From: Sediminibacterium sp.
GTDB taxonomy: Bacteria; Bacteroidota; Bacteroidia; Chitinophagales; Chitinophagaceae
Direction of reading: 5' to 3'
DNA: 34,165 nt
Assembly (NCBI GenBank): GCA_027487895.1
Contig: JAIYCS010000125.1
Span: 1 to 34,165 of the forward strand
Position 1 is the first letter of the stretch. Every line of letters starts with the position of its first letter. The position numbers and the translations under genes were made by a program. This document shows positions 24,936 through 32,383 of this stretch, one piece after another. The notes beneath the pieces were generated by a model that ran no database searches, was not told the origin of the DNA, and saw nothing but the letters and a program-made list of their open reading frames with translations.

Positions 24936-26159
24936 TTATTTTACAGCAGCTTCTAAAACTTCTTTTAAACGTTTAGCAACAATTACATCTTCACCTTCTT
25001 GCAATGACCATGCAGTCATGCCAATATTATCTTTTCCACCCACCGATTCGATAGATGGTGATCCGTTGCGAAGGTCTAGACGAAGTTGCTCGCCAGTTTT
25101 AGCAATTTTACTGTAGTCGAAACTGATGTTTAAAGTAGGGGTAACATTGCCAAGTACTGGAGTAGAAATTTTTGTTGTAACACCAGGAACCGAATCGGCA
25201 GCTGCTTGTATTTTTTTTATTCTTTCTAAAAAAACAAGGGCTTCTGCATCATGGTCAATTTTTACAAATTCTTCTACAGCAACCATCATGCCTAAAATTT
25301 CTTCTTTGTTTACTTTCATTCCTCTACCAATGGTTTCACCACGTGGAGGCATGGATAATCTTGCTGCTTTAATAAGGTCTTTTTTACCCATTAATAAACC
25401 CGCACTTTGTGGGCCACGGAGGGCTTTACCGCCAGAAATAGCAACAAAATCAAAACCCATTTCATTGAAGCGCCATAAGTTACTTACAGGTGGAACGTCT
25501 GCGGCGATATCAATAGTGGTAGGGATACCATATTTTTTTCCAATAGCTACCCACTCTTCGTGCTGAATTTGTCCTTTATCCGATTGCACATGCAAAAAGT
25601 GCATCGCTGCCGTGTTTGGATTGATGGCTTTAATTAATTCGTCGAGGGTTTCTACCATTACAATTTTAACACCCGTGTTGGTTAATGCCTGATTGTATCC
25701 AATGGCGTGTGATTTTTGACAAATCACTTCTGTTTTCATGCCCGTGCCTTCGAGTTTTGGAAGCTGCTTTACTTTTACAGGATCCATACCTGTTAATATG
25801 CCGGCCATACCAAGAGTTAATGCAGCAAATGCACCACTTGTTACAACAACTGCTTCGGCTCTTGTGATTTGAGCAAGTCTTTCACCTACTTTATCTTGTA
25901 AGTCGTCAAGCATGCAAAATTTATGCGAGGCTTGTCTGATAGCTTCTACTGTTGCAGGGCGCATGAGTGTTGCAGTCATAGCGGTATAAGTACCAGCTGC
26001 ATTAATAAATGTGCGCACACCTAGTTCACTAAACAAGTCGCGTTTTTTAGCCACTTCGAGTGGTGTTGATTTTGGTGCCGCATTGGCAAGTCCACTGGCA
26101 ATAGCACCACCAGCAAGCGGTGAAATTGAAATATATTTGATGAGGTCTCTGCGTTTCAT
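24936..26159 (-). CDS. Exported PLP-dependent enzyme of the SelA / D-glucosaminate ammonia-lyase-like family
   Basis: The 407-residue protein belongs to the SelA-like fold-type I PLP group that includes D-glucosaminate-6-phosphate ammonia-lyase (DgaE). That enzyme eliminates water and ammonia via an enamine. Visible motifs are FINAAGTYTAMTATLM (about 51-66), VVVTSGAFAALTLGMAG, DIAADVPPVSNLWRF and the PLP-lysine segment ISGGKALRGPQSAGLL with Lys245. The N-terminus MKRRDLIKYISISPLAGG is a good twin-arginine signal (RRDLIK), matching export of a folded cofactor enzyme. A true selenocysteine synthase is unlikely because export would separate it from tRNA. It sits 16 bp after a RidA gene and 5 bp before the RraA-like gene, an arrangement that suits an enamine-forming lyase. 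The fold is secure; the substrate is unknown. Confidence 0.88.
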   Translation of the reverse strand: MKRRDLIKYISISPLAGGAIASGLANAAPKSTPLEVAKKRDLFSELGVRTFINAAGTYTAMTATLMRPATVEAIRQASHKFCMLDDLQDKVGERLAQITRAEAVVVTSGAFAALTLGMAGILTGMDPVKVKQLPKLEGTGMKTEVICQKSHAIGYNQALTNTGVKIVMVETLDELIKAINPNTAAMHFLHVQSDKGQIQHEEWVAIGKKYGIPTTIDIAADVPPVSNLWRFNEMGFDFVAISGGKALRGPQSAGLLMGKKDLIKAARLSMPPRGETIGRGMKVNKEEILGMMVAVEEFVKIDHDAEALVFLERIKKIQAAADSVPGVTTKISTPVLGNVTPTLNISFDYSKIAKTGEQLRLDLRNGSPSIESVGGKDNIGMTAWSLQEGEDVIVAKRLKEVLEAAVK

Positions 26160-26175
26160 AGTTTTTTTGTTTTAA

Positions 26176-26649
26176 TTAGTTTGCAATTGCAATACAATCC
26201 ATTTCTACAAGTGAATTACCCGGTACGCCACCATAAGTAGCTACTGTTGTTCTTACAGGCGGGTTGGCCCCAAAGCGACCTTTGTATACTTCGTTCATTT
26301 GCTTGTAATCATTTAAATCGGCGAGGTATACATTTACTTTTAAAACTTTTTCCATAGAGGATCCAGCTTTAATCAGTTCTTTTTCCAATTCTTTTAATAC
26401 ATGATCGGTGTGTGCTTTGATGTCACCTTCAAAGTGCGCACCTTTTCCAGCTACAAAAACCATTCCTCCAAATTTTGTAGAACCTGAAAAAAGTGGAACG
26501 TCCTGATCGTACTGTACATTAAATACTTCTTTTTGTGGAGCTGCATCACTGTTATTACTAGCAGCATTTGCAGCTATTGTTGTGCCTGTAACACCCAGTA
26601 GGCCTGCAAACATTTTTCTGAAAATGGAGCGGCGGTTGTTTGTTTTCAT
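26176..26649 (-). CDS. Exported RidA-family enamine/imine deaminase
   Basis: RidA proteins hydrolyse reactive 2-aminoacrylate-type enamines/imines released by PLP enzymes, giving keto acids and ammonia. The 157-residue product starts with MKTNNRRSIFRKMFAGLLG and a hydrophobic run ending TTIAANAA, a twin-arginine-like export signal. The RidA domain occupies about 45-157 with FGGMVFVAGKGAHFEGDIKAHT, KVNVYLADLNDY and the conserved Arg133 in PPVRTTVATYGGVPGNSLVEMD. That Arg is the catalytic residue for imine hydrolysis in E. coli RidA (Arg105), so activity is likely. It lies between a lactonase-RidA fusion (38 bp upstream) and the PLP enzyme (16 bp downstream) in one operon. Confidence 0.93.
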   Translation of the reverse strand: MKTNNRRSIFRKMFAGLLGVTGTTIAANAASNNSDAAPQKEVFNVQYDQDVPLFSGSTKFGGMVFVAGKGAHFEGDIKAHTDHVLKELEKELIKAGSSMEKVLKVNVYLADLNDYKQMNEVYKGRFGANPPVRTTVATYGGVPGNSLVEMDCIAIAN

Positions 26650-26687
26650 AGCGGTTTATTTTGTTTTTTAAAAATTTATTTTACTTT

Positions 26688-28253
26688 TTATTTGAGTTCA
26701 ACAATCATTTCTATTTCTACCGAAATATTATTAGGTAATGCAGCTACACCAAGGGCAGATCTTGCATGCTTTCCTCTCTCTCCAAAAATTTCTACCATTA
26801 AATTAGAAAATCCATTCATCACTTGTGGTTGCTGCGTAAAATTGGGCTCCGAGTTTACAAGTCCTAATACTTTTACAATGCGTTTTACTTTATTTAAATC
26901 ACCGATATAGGCTTTTAAAGTAGAGATCATTGAAATGCCCGTGAGTCTTGCCGCTAGTTGGCCTTCTTCGATGGTTACATCTTTACCTAAATGACCAAAC
27001 ATTTGACCCCCACCTGGTTTATCTGGTCCATGACCCGATAAATATACCAGGTTGCCTACCTGCACTTGTTTTACATAATTGGCAATAGGAGGTACCACAG
27101 GAATTAATTGAATGTTTAATTGTTTGATGCGTTCTTCGGGATTAACCTCCATGGGCTCGTTACTAAATACCAAACAAACTGGGCCGCTTACCGCCATGTC
27201 CTGATTGGTGTTGGTTAGTTTTCCGGTGTTGTCATCAAAAGAAAATATTTGCACTTTATCTTCGCTTTGACTCGCTACAAAAACAAAGTTTCCATTGGGT
27301 GAAAAGCTAAAATTCCGAGGCCTTTGCGCTACTGGCTGATGGTACATTTTGGTAAGCTTGCCATCTGCTTCAATTTTAAAAACCGTTAACTGCTCGCTCG
27401 TAACACGGTTGGTGGTAATAAGCCATTTACCACTAGGTGAAATATGAATATCGCCACTTCCTTTTGTAGCAGTTGTTTTTGCAGTATCGGCTGTAATGGT
27501 TTGTATTTTTTCTAGCGTATTAGCACGAATAGAAAACACATCAACAGTACCCGATAATTCATTGATTAAATAACCGTGTGTGCCACTATTATTAAAGGTA
27601 AAATGCCTTGGGCCGTTGCCGGGTGTGATGGATACACTGGTGTACTTTTCATCGAGTAAACCATCTGCATAAATTTTATGCATGTAAATTTTATCGGCAC
27701 CTAAATCTGTAACCAATAACTGGGTATGGTCAGGTGTTAAAACAACATTGTGTGCATGCGAAGCTTCTTGTCTTGCTTTATGAATGCTAGATCCACTGTA
27801 ATTTATTTCTTGTGCAATGGGTAGCAGTGCTCCATTATCTAGCGTTTTAAAAACACTGACACTACCAGAGGTATAATTAGCCGTGTAAACGGTTTTACTT
27901 TCGGGCCTAGATACAATAAAGCAAGGGGCTGCACCTTTGATAGGCTCTTGATTTAGTTTTTGAAATTGATTGCTTGCATCTAATTGATACGCACTTACAA
28001 AAGAAGCGTCTTTGCCGCCTTCCGTTACAGTATACATTGATTTTCCATTATTTGCTAATGTCAAATAAGAAGCATTTGCATTTTCTTTTGTATACAACAA
28101 CTTAGGCTTCCCGGTAACTGCATTAACGGCATATACTTCAATACCGGGGTTTCCTTTTTTAGTATAGGAGCCCACAATGAGCTGGTGCTGGGCAGTATCA
28201 GGCGCAAAAAAATGTAGGATATTACTAACAAGTAGTGTAGCAATCATGTTCAT
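26688..28253 (-). CDS. Lactonase (YbhE/Pgl propeller) fused to a RidA-family domain
   Basis: The 521-residue protein joins two families. After a short signal (about 1-21) residues 22-360 are a seven-bladed propeller of the 6-phosphogluconolactonase YbhE/COG2706 type (LIVGSYTKKGNPGIEVYAV, SHAHNVVLTPDHTQLLVTDLG, GNGPRHFTFNNSGTHGYLINE, SGDIHISPSGKWLITTNR). After a linker, residues about 385-521 are a RidA-family domain (KQVQVGNLVYLSGHGPDK, TLKAYIGDLNKVKRIVKVLG, HARSALGVAALPNNISVEIEMIVEL) with Arg498 in the expected catalytic area. The frame is continuous, so this is a genuine fusion in the sequence given. It is the first gene of the five-gene operon and suggests that lactone hydrolysis and enamine/imine clean-up are consecutive or co-localised steps in the periplasm. 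Both domain calls are strong; the combined function is inferred. Confidence 0.92.
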   Translation of the reverse strand: MNMIATLLVSNILHFFAPDTAQHQLIVGSYTKKGNPGIEVYAVNAVTGKPKLLYTKENANASYLTLANNGKSMYTVTEGGKDASFVSAYQLDASNQFQKLNQEPIKGAAPCFIVSRPESKTVYTANYTSGSVSVFKTLDNGALLPIAQEINYSGSSIHKARQEASHAHNVVLTPDHTQLLVTDLGADKIYMHKIYADGLLDEKYTSVSITPGNGPRHFTFNNSGTHGYLINELSGTVDVFSIRANTLEKIQTITADTAKTTATKGSGDIHISPSGKWLITTNRVTSEQLTVFKIEADGKLTKMYHQPVAQRPRNFSFSPNGNFVFVASQSEDKVQIFSFDDNTGKLTNTNQDMAVSGPVCLVFSNEPMEVNPEERIKQLNIQLIPVVPPIANYVKQVQVGNLVYLSGHGPDKPGGGQMFGHLGKDVTIEEGQLAARLTGISMISTLKAYIGDLNKVKRIVKVLGLVNSEPNFTQQPQVMNGFSNLMVEIFGERGKHARSALGVAALPNNISVEIEMIVELK

Positions 28254-28384
28254 GGCAATCGGTTATAATTTGAATGAGAAATTAATCAAATAATGTCAAA
28301 AAAGGATTTCTATTCACCTATAATTTATGCACTTTCCTCGTTTTTTTATAAATTACATACAATCCTCAATTAAACTTTCAATGT
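28254..28384. promoter_or_regulatory. Divergent promoter region between the RidA/PLP operon and the amidohydrolase gene
   Basis: This 131-bp AT-rich gap separates two divergent units and probably holds both promoters, which suggests co-regulation. TATAATTTG at 28264-28272 (plus strand) is a -7-like element with one extra spacer base. I found no perfect TAnnTTTG in either direction and no clear inverted repeat. Confidence 0.35.
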
Positions 28385-29635
28385 ATGAATAAGAACCTAC
28401 TCATTATTACCTTGTTTGTGGCCCTATCGCTTCAGTTGAAAGCTCAGGCTCCTGCTAGTTTTGATGTACTTGTCAAGGGTGGTCATGTAATTGATCCTAA
28501 AAATGGTATTGATGCTGTAATGGACATTGCCATTAAGGCGGGTAAAATATTTAAAGTTGGAAGAAACTTACCTGTTTCAGAAGCCAAGCAAGTAGTAGAT
28601 GCTACCGGATTAAAAGTAGTACCTGGTATTATTGATATGCATGCACACGTTTTTGCAGGCACGCAGCCAGATCATTATTTAAGTGATGGATTAAGTGCGC
28701 TCATGCCCGATGGTTATACATTTAGAGTAGGTGTTACCACCGTGGTAGATTGTGGTGGTGCTGGATGGAAAAATTTTGCAACCTTCAAAAAAAATGTAAT
28801 TGATATTTCTCAAACAAGGGTACTCTCTTTTTTAAATATTGTAGGAGAAGGGATGCGCGGTGGAAATTATGAGCAGGACATTGCAGACATGAATCCAAAA
28901 CTTTCAGCAAATACCGCTAAGCAGTACAAAGATTATATAGTTGGTTTTAAACTGGCGCATTTTAACGGCGCCGATTGGACGCCTACAACGCGCGCAGTAG
29001 AAGCGGGCAAACTCGCTGAACTACCTGTTATTATTGACTTTGGTGGCTCTCAACCCAATTTATCAATTCAAGAATTATTTTTCAAACACCTTCGTCCAGG
29101 TGATATTTATACCCATACCTATGCTGCATTAAATGGCGCTAGAGAAGAAATTGTTGACGCCAATAATACCTTAAAACCTTTTGTGTTAGAAGCACAAAAA
29201 AGAGGTATCATTTTTGATGTTGGTTATGGTGGTGCGAGTTTTAATTATACACAAGCGATACCTGCAATAAAAGCAGGATTGTTTCCTAACACCATTAGTA
29301 CCGATTTGCATACCGGTAGCATGAACAGTTCAATGAAAGATCAATTAAGTGTGATGTCTAAATTTATGAATTTAGGTATGCCTCTTTTTGAAGTAATAAA
29401 AGCAAGTACATGGAAGCCCGCACAAGTAATTAATAGAACCAACCTAGGTCATTTAACAGAAGGTGCAGAAGCAGACATTGCCATTTTAAATATCAGAAAA
29501 GGAAACTTTGGTTTCTACGATAAAACAGGATACAAAGTAAATGGCACCGAAAAATTTGAATGCGAACTCACTATCAAAGGCGGTAAAGTGGTATACGATT
29601 TAAATGGTTTGGCAAATCCTATTTACGTAAAGTAG
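28385..29635 (+). CDS. Exported amidohydrolase/deacetylase-family metallohydrolase
   Basis: The 416-residue protein has a Sec signal (MNKNLLIITLFVALSLQLKAQ) and an amidohydrolase-superfamily barrel with a binuclear metal site. The site shows His86 and His88 in MHAHVF, Lys189 in GFKLAHF (probably carboxylated), His244 in YTHTYAAL, and Asp307 in STDLHTG. The fragments VKGGHVIDPKNGID and GHLTEGAEADIAIL form the small beta-sandwich. It resembles the Atu3266/EF_0837 group, which hydrolyse N-acyl or acyl groups from D-amino-acid-like or hydroxy-acid substrates. That group is typically encoded next to SelA-like PLP enzymes, as here. The gene diverges from the lactonase-RidA operon. Its tail overlaps the convergent dehydrogenase gene by 17 bp. 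Deacylation preceding the PLP step is inference. Confidence 0.9.
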   Translation: MNKNLLIITLFVALSLQLKAQAPASFDVLVKGGHVIDPKNGIDAVMDIAIKAGKIFKVGRNLPVSEAKQVVDATGLKVVPGIIDMHAHVFAGTQPDHYLSDGLSALMPDGYTFRVGVTTVVDCGGAGWKNFATFKKNVIDISQTRVLSFLNIVGEGMRGGNYEQDIADMNPKLSANTAKQYKDYIVGFKLAHFNGADWTPTTRAVEAGKLAELPVIIDFGGSQPNLSIQELFFKHLRPGDIYTHTYAALNGAREEIVDANNTLKPFVLEAQKRGIIFDVGYGGASFNYTQAIPAIKAGLFPNTISTDLHTGSMNSSMKDQLSVMSKFMNLGMPLFEVIKASTWKPAQVINRTNLGHLTEGAEADIAILNIRKGNFGFYDKTGYKVNGTEKFECELTIKGGKVVYDLNGLANPIYVK

Positions 29636-31406
29636 CCGCTGCATTTAATTTGGCTTCGGCCTCTTTTTGTAACTGCATTTCTTTTCGTTTTAAGAGCCTA
29701 AGTCGTTGGCGTACAATGGTTACAGAGGTTTTAGAAATTGAGTCTGCGTTGTTCCCGAAATTTTGCCTGATATAGGTAAGGATACTTGCTATATCTCTAT
29801 CTGGTAGTTGCGAAAATTTAGGCATCGCTCCATGAAATGGTTGCCCGTTAATTTTTATAGGTCCTTCAAGTCCTTTTAATAATACGCCAATAAGGGTATC
29901 CTTATTACCATTTACCCAATCGGTTTTTGCAATGGATGGAAATCTAATACCATCGCCTTGCCCGTTTTGTTGATGACAAACACGGCAGTTTATTTGGTAT
30001 AGTTTTTCGCCACCTAATACTACTTTATCTTTTTCTAAATTATCTTTTACGATGTCCGGATTTTTTACATAGGTTCTGTTTTCTCTAGCTTTCATTGGCG
30101 CTAGATTTTTTTCAGAAAAATTTTCTTTATTTCCTTTGTATTGAATTTTCCAAATCTTCCCTTTTTTAGAATCCGAAATATACAGTGAACCGTCAGGTCC
30201 TTGTGCAAGTCCCATGGGGCGGTGCTTACTATCACTGGTATTTACAAGTGTATCTTTTCCAGTGAAACCATCGGCAAATACTTCCCATTTTTGAGGCTTG
30301 CCATTTATAAACGGAACAAACGCTACAATATAACCTGCCTGCGGATATGGGGCACGAATGGTAGATCCGTGAAAGGCAATAAATGCGCCATTTTTATAGC
30401 GCGCAGGAAACTGATCGCCAGTATAAAAAAGTAGATCGTTGGGTGCGTAATGGCCCGGAAAGCCTACAATGGGTGTTTCAATATTTTTATCTGTGTTTTC
30501 GAGTATGCCATCGCCACCATACTCAGGGTTCACCATTACCTTACCCTTCATTTGATCAAAATAATAATAAGGCCAACCTGCATTGGCACCCGGCTTTAAT
30601 TTATAAAAAGCTTCGGAAGGTAAAACAGCACTCTGCCATTCGTTGTAAAATTGTGGCCAGCTACTAGAAAGTCCATCTCTGCCGTGCCCTACACAATACA
30701 AAGTGTTATCCTGAGTATTCCATGTCATGGCAACAAGGCTTCGTAAACCTGTTGCAACTTTAATACCATCGGTGGTTCTAAATTGATTGAGTTTATTTTC
30801 ATCAAACATCCAAACACCTGCATTAGAATCTAAAATAGGGCAGGGCTTCATGCCCGGTGATCCTGGCAATCTATTTTCTACTTGGCAAGCATCGGAAGGA
30901 GCGCCAAAAGGAACAAAAATATGTCCCTTGCCATCAAAGGCTAGTGGTTTACCATCATGCTCGCGTGGTTGTCCGCTATCAATTACTATAAACTCTGCCT
31001 TGCTAGAAGGCACCATTTCACCCTTCTTTAATTTATAACGGTACACCAGCATTTCTGAACTGGTATATAAGTATCCGTTATGAATGCGCATGCCAGTGGC
31101 GTATGCACCTTCACTAGCGATGGGTCCAAAATTTTTAATGATATCGGCGCGGCCATCATTGTTTTCGTCTCTTAAAACATAGTTCATGCCTCCCTCAATG
31201 GGCTTATTGGCTTTCACATAAATATCTCCATTGTCATTTACTGCCAAATGCCTAGCCCTGCCCGGTAAACTATCTACCACCACAGTGGCTTCAAAACCAT
31301 CTGGTAAAAATAGGCCACCATTTTTTTCACGCAAGCAACTGGTGCAAACCATTGCAATCAGGCATAGTGCCATGAAATAGCGGGGTTGTAACCTTGTAAA
31401 TGGCAT
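29619..31406 (-). CDS. Sorbosone/glucose dehydrogenase-like propeller fused to cytochrome c, lipoprotein
   Basis: The 595-residue protein has a lipoprotein signal (ALCLIAMVCTSC). Next comes a six-bladed propeller (about 35-425) of the L-sorbosone dehydrogenase / soluble PQQ-glucose dehydrogenase type: LPDGFEATVVVDSLPGRARHLAV, VATGLRSLVAMTWN, NAGWPYYYFDQMKGK, and HRPMGLAQGPDGSLYISDSKKGKIWKI. A c-type cytochrome follows (about 460-550) with haem site Cys474-Cys477-His478 (CRVCH) and probable axial ligand Met528 in GAMPKFSQLPDRDIASILTYIR. A charged helical tail (KRKEMQLQKEAEAKL) ends it. Such proteins oxidise sugars or sugar aldehydes outside the cytoplasm and pass electrons to respiration. Whether PQQ binds is not provable here. 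Its C-terminal codons overlap the convergent amidohydrolase gene. Confidence 0.92.
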   Translation of the reverse strand: MPFTRLQPRYFMALCLIAMVCTSCLREKNGGLFLPDGFEATVVVDSLPGRARHLAVNDNGDIYVKANKPIEGGMNYVLRDENNDGRADIIKNFGPIASEGAYATGMRIHNGYLYTSSEMLVYRYKLKKGEMVPSSKAEFIVIDSGQPREHDGKPLAFDGKGHIFVPFGAPSDACQVENRLPGSPGMKPCPILDSNAGVWMFDENKLNQFRTTDGIKVATGLRSLVAMTWNTQDNTLYCVGHGRDGLSSSWPQFYNEWQSAVLPSEAFYKLKPGANAGWPYYYFDQMKGKVMVNPEYGGDGILENTDKNIETPIVGFPGHYAPNDLLFYTGDQFPARYKNGAFIAFHGSTIRAPYPQAGYIVAFVPFINGKPQKWEVFADGFTGKDTLVNTSDSKHRPMGLAQGPDGSLYISDSKKGKIWKIQYKGNKENFSEKNLAPMKARENRTYVKNPDIVKDNLEKDKVVLGGEKLYQINCRVCHQQNGQGDGIRFPSIAKTDWVNGNKDTLIGVLLKGLEGPIKINGQPFHGAMPKFSQLPDRDIASILTYIRQNFGNNADSISKTSVTIVRQRLRLLKRKEMQLQKEAEAKLNAAATLRK

Positions 31407-31448
31407 ACTTTTGTTTTCTTAAATATACTATTTTTCAATAAAAAAGTT

Positions 31449-31685
31449 ATGACCATGATTAAAATATATATCCTTGGTGTCGTGATACTCGTATTGGCCG
31501 TTTTATTTAACGGTTTGGCCGCCAAACTCAGTTTAGTGAGCTGGTACGACTTTTTAAACCGGGCTATTGCATCAGGATCTAAAGTGTGGCAAACGCTGCG
31601 CCTGGTAGATATGTTATGGCTATTTTTTTTTTTTTTTTTGTTACTGGGCCTCGCCTGTAAGCTAGCTATGTTAATTGCGAAATAA
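31449..31685 (+). CDS. Small two-helix membrane protein, conserved-hypothetical type
   Basis: The 78-residue protein has two hydrophobic segments (about 5-26 and 55-75) flanking a short amphipathic loop (LVSWYDFLNRAIASGSKVWQTLRLVD). This topology and the motif LAAKLSLVSWYDFLN resemble a small Bacteroidota inner-membrane protein family whose function I do not know. The gene is divergent from the dehydrogenase with only 42 bp between the starts and is followed by the strong terminator at 31716-31740. A 17-T homopolymer inside the second helix encodes five Phe plus the first two bases of a Leu codon, so one slipped base would destroy the C-terminal 20 or so residues. Confidence 0.72.
   Translation: MTMIKIYILGVVILVLAVLFNGLAAKLSLVSWYDFLNRAIASGSKVWQTLRLVDMLWLFFFFFLLLGLACKLAMLIAK
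31623..31639 (+). repeat. 17-base poly-T tract inside the small membrane-protein gene
   Basis: Seventeen consecutive T residues lie within the second transmembrane segment of the 78-residue protein. It is the longest homopolymer I saw in the window and a strong candidate for replication or transcription slippage. Confidence 0.95.
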
Positions 31686-31715
31686 TATTAGCAGGAGTTA
31701 GATTTTTATAAAAAT

Positions 31716-31740
31716 AAAGGCCGCCCCTCGGGCGGCCTTT
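31716..31740. terminator. Strong hairpin terminator between convergent genes
   Basis: An uninterrupted 11-bp stem (AAAGGCCGCCC at 31716-31726 with 31730-31740) closes a three-base loop. It is by far the most GC-rich hairpin seen. On the minus strand it is followed by a T-rich stretch, and on the plus strand a T run begins about 12 bases later. It probably ends both the small membrane-protein gene (plus) and the TonB receptor operon (minus), with better geometry for the minus direction. Confidence 0.9.
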
Positions 31741-31767
31741 GTGCGGCAAAATTTTTTTCGAACCTCT

Positions 31768-32373
31768 CTATTTTTTAGAAGACTTCAAAGTATATCCAAT
31801 AGATAAACTAATCACGTTGTTTTTCCAGCTAGTGGCACTAGGTGCGATATCTGTTAAGCTCACTAAACTGTTAGCGCTTACAAAAATGCCAGACTTAGTT
31901 TGGTAGCCTACTAAAAAATTTAAGCCAAGATCCGCTCTTGTAAAATTCTTATCACTCCCAAATTCAAAATCATAATTTTCGGTAGGATCGTCGTGTGCAT
32001 CTAATTTTCCTGACAGGTTATAGCCAAGGTTTAAACCAGTTCCAGCAAACAATCCTTTTTTACTGGTAACCACAACATTTAAAGGAATATCAATGGCTGT
32101 AAATTTATATTTATCGCCATGTCCATCATGCGCCACACTTACACCTTTGGTTCCAAGGTTCAAACCTGTTTGAAATGCAAACTTTTTATTCATGGGAACA
32201 TTCAGTACAGTTCCAATATGAAAGCCAGATAAGGTTTTACCATCAGCAGTAATATCAGCGTCATTTGACTTTACACTAGCAGCATTGTAACCTGCTTTTA
32301 CTCCAAAACTAACTTGCGCAAATGTTGCACTAGAAATTAAAATGCTCAATAAAAAAATAATACTCTTTTTCAT
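31768..32373 (-). CDS. Small outer-membrane beta-barrel protein (PorT/OMP_b-brl type)
   Basis: The 201-residue protein has a signal peptide (MKKSIIFLLSILISSATFAQ) and alternating beta-strand sequence typical of eight-stranded outer-membrane barrels in Bacteroidota. It opens with VSFGVKAGYNAASVK and ends with VISLSIGYTLKSSKK. Predicted loops are rich in His and Asp, for example VAHDGHGDKYKF (about 86-97) and LDAHDDPTENYDFEFGSDK (about 124-142), compatible with metal binding but not proof. It follows the lipoprotein gene by 10 bp as the last gene of a three-gene operon headed by the TonB-dependent receptor. It is probably an accessory or porin-like component of that uptake system. Confidence 0.85.
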   Translation of the reverse strand: MKKSIIFLLSILISSATFAQVSFGVKAGYNAASVKSNDADITADGKTLSGFHIGTVLNVPMNKKFAFQTGLNLGTKGVSVAHDGHGDKYKFTAIDIPLNVVVTSKKGLFAGTGLNLGYNLSGKLDAHDDPTENYDFEFGSDKNFTRADLGLNFLVGYQTKSGIFVSANSLVSLTDIAPSATSWKNNVISLSIGYTLKSSKK

Positions 32374-32383
32374 GGTTTTGTTT

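Noticed and set aside
25126-25566. 146-codon open frame on the plus strand
   Set aside because: It lies entirely antisense to the PLP-enzyme gene, whose motifs are unambiguous. Its translation is low-complexity and resembles no family I know.
24936-26159. Annotation as selenocysteine synthase (SelA)
   Set aside because: It has an export signal, sits among RidA/RraA genes and has no selB or selC nearby, so an ammonia-lyase-like role fits better.
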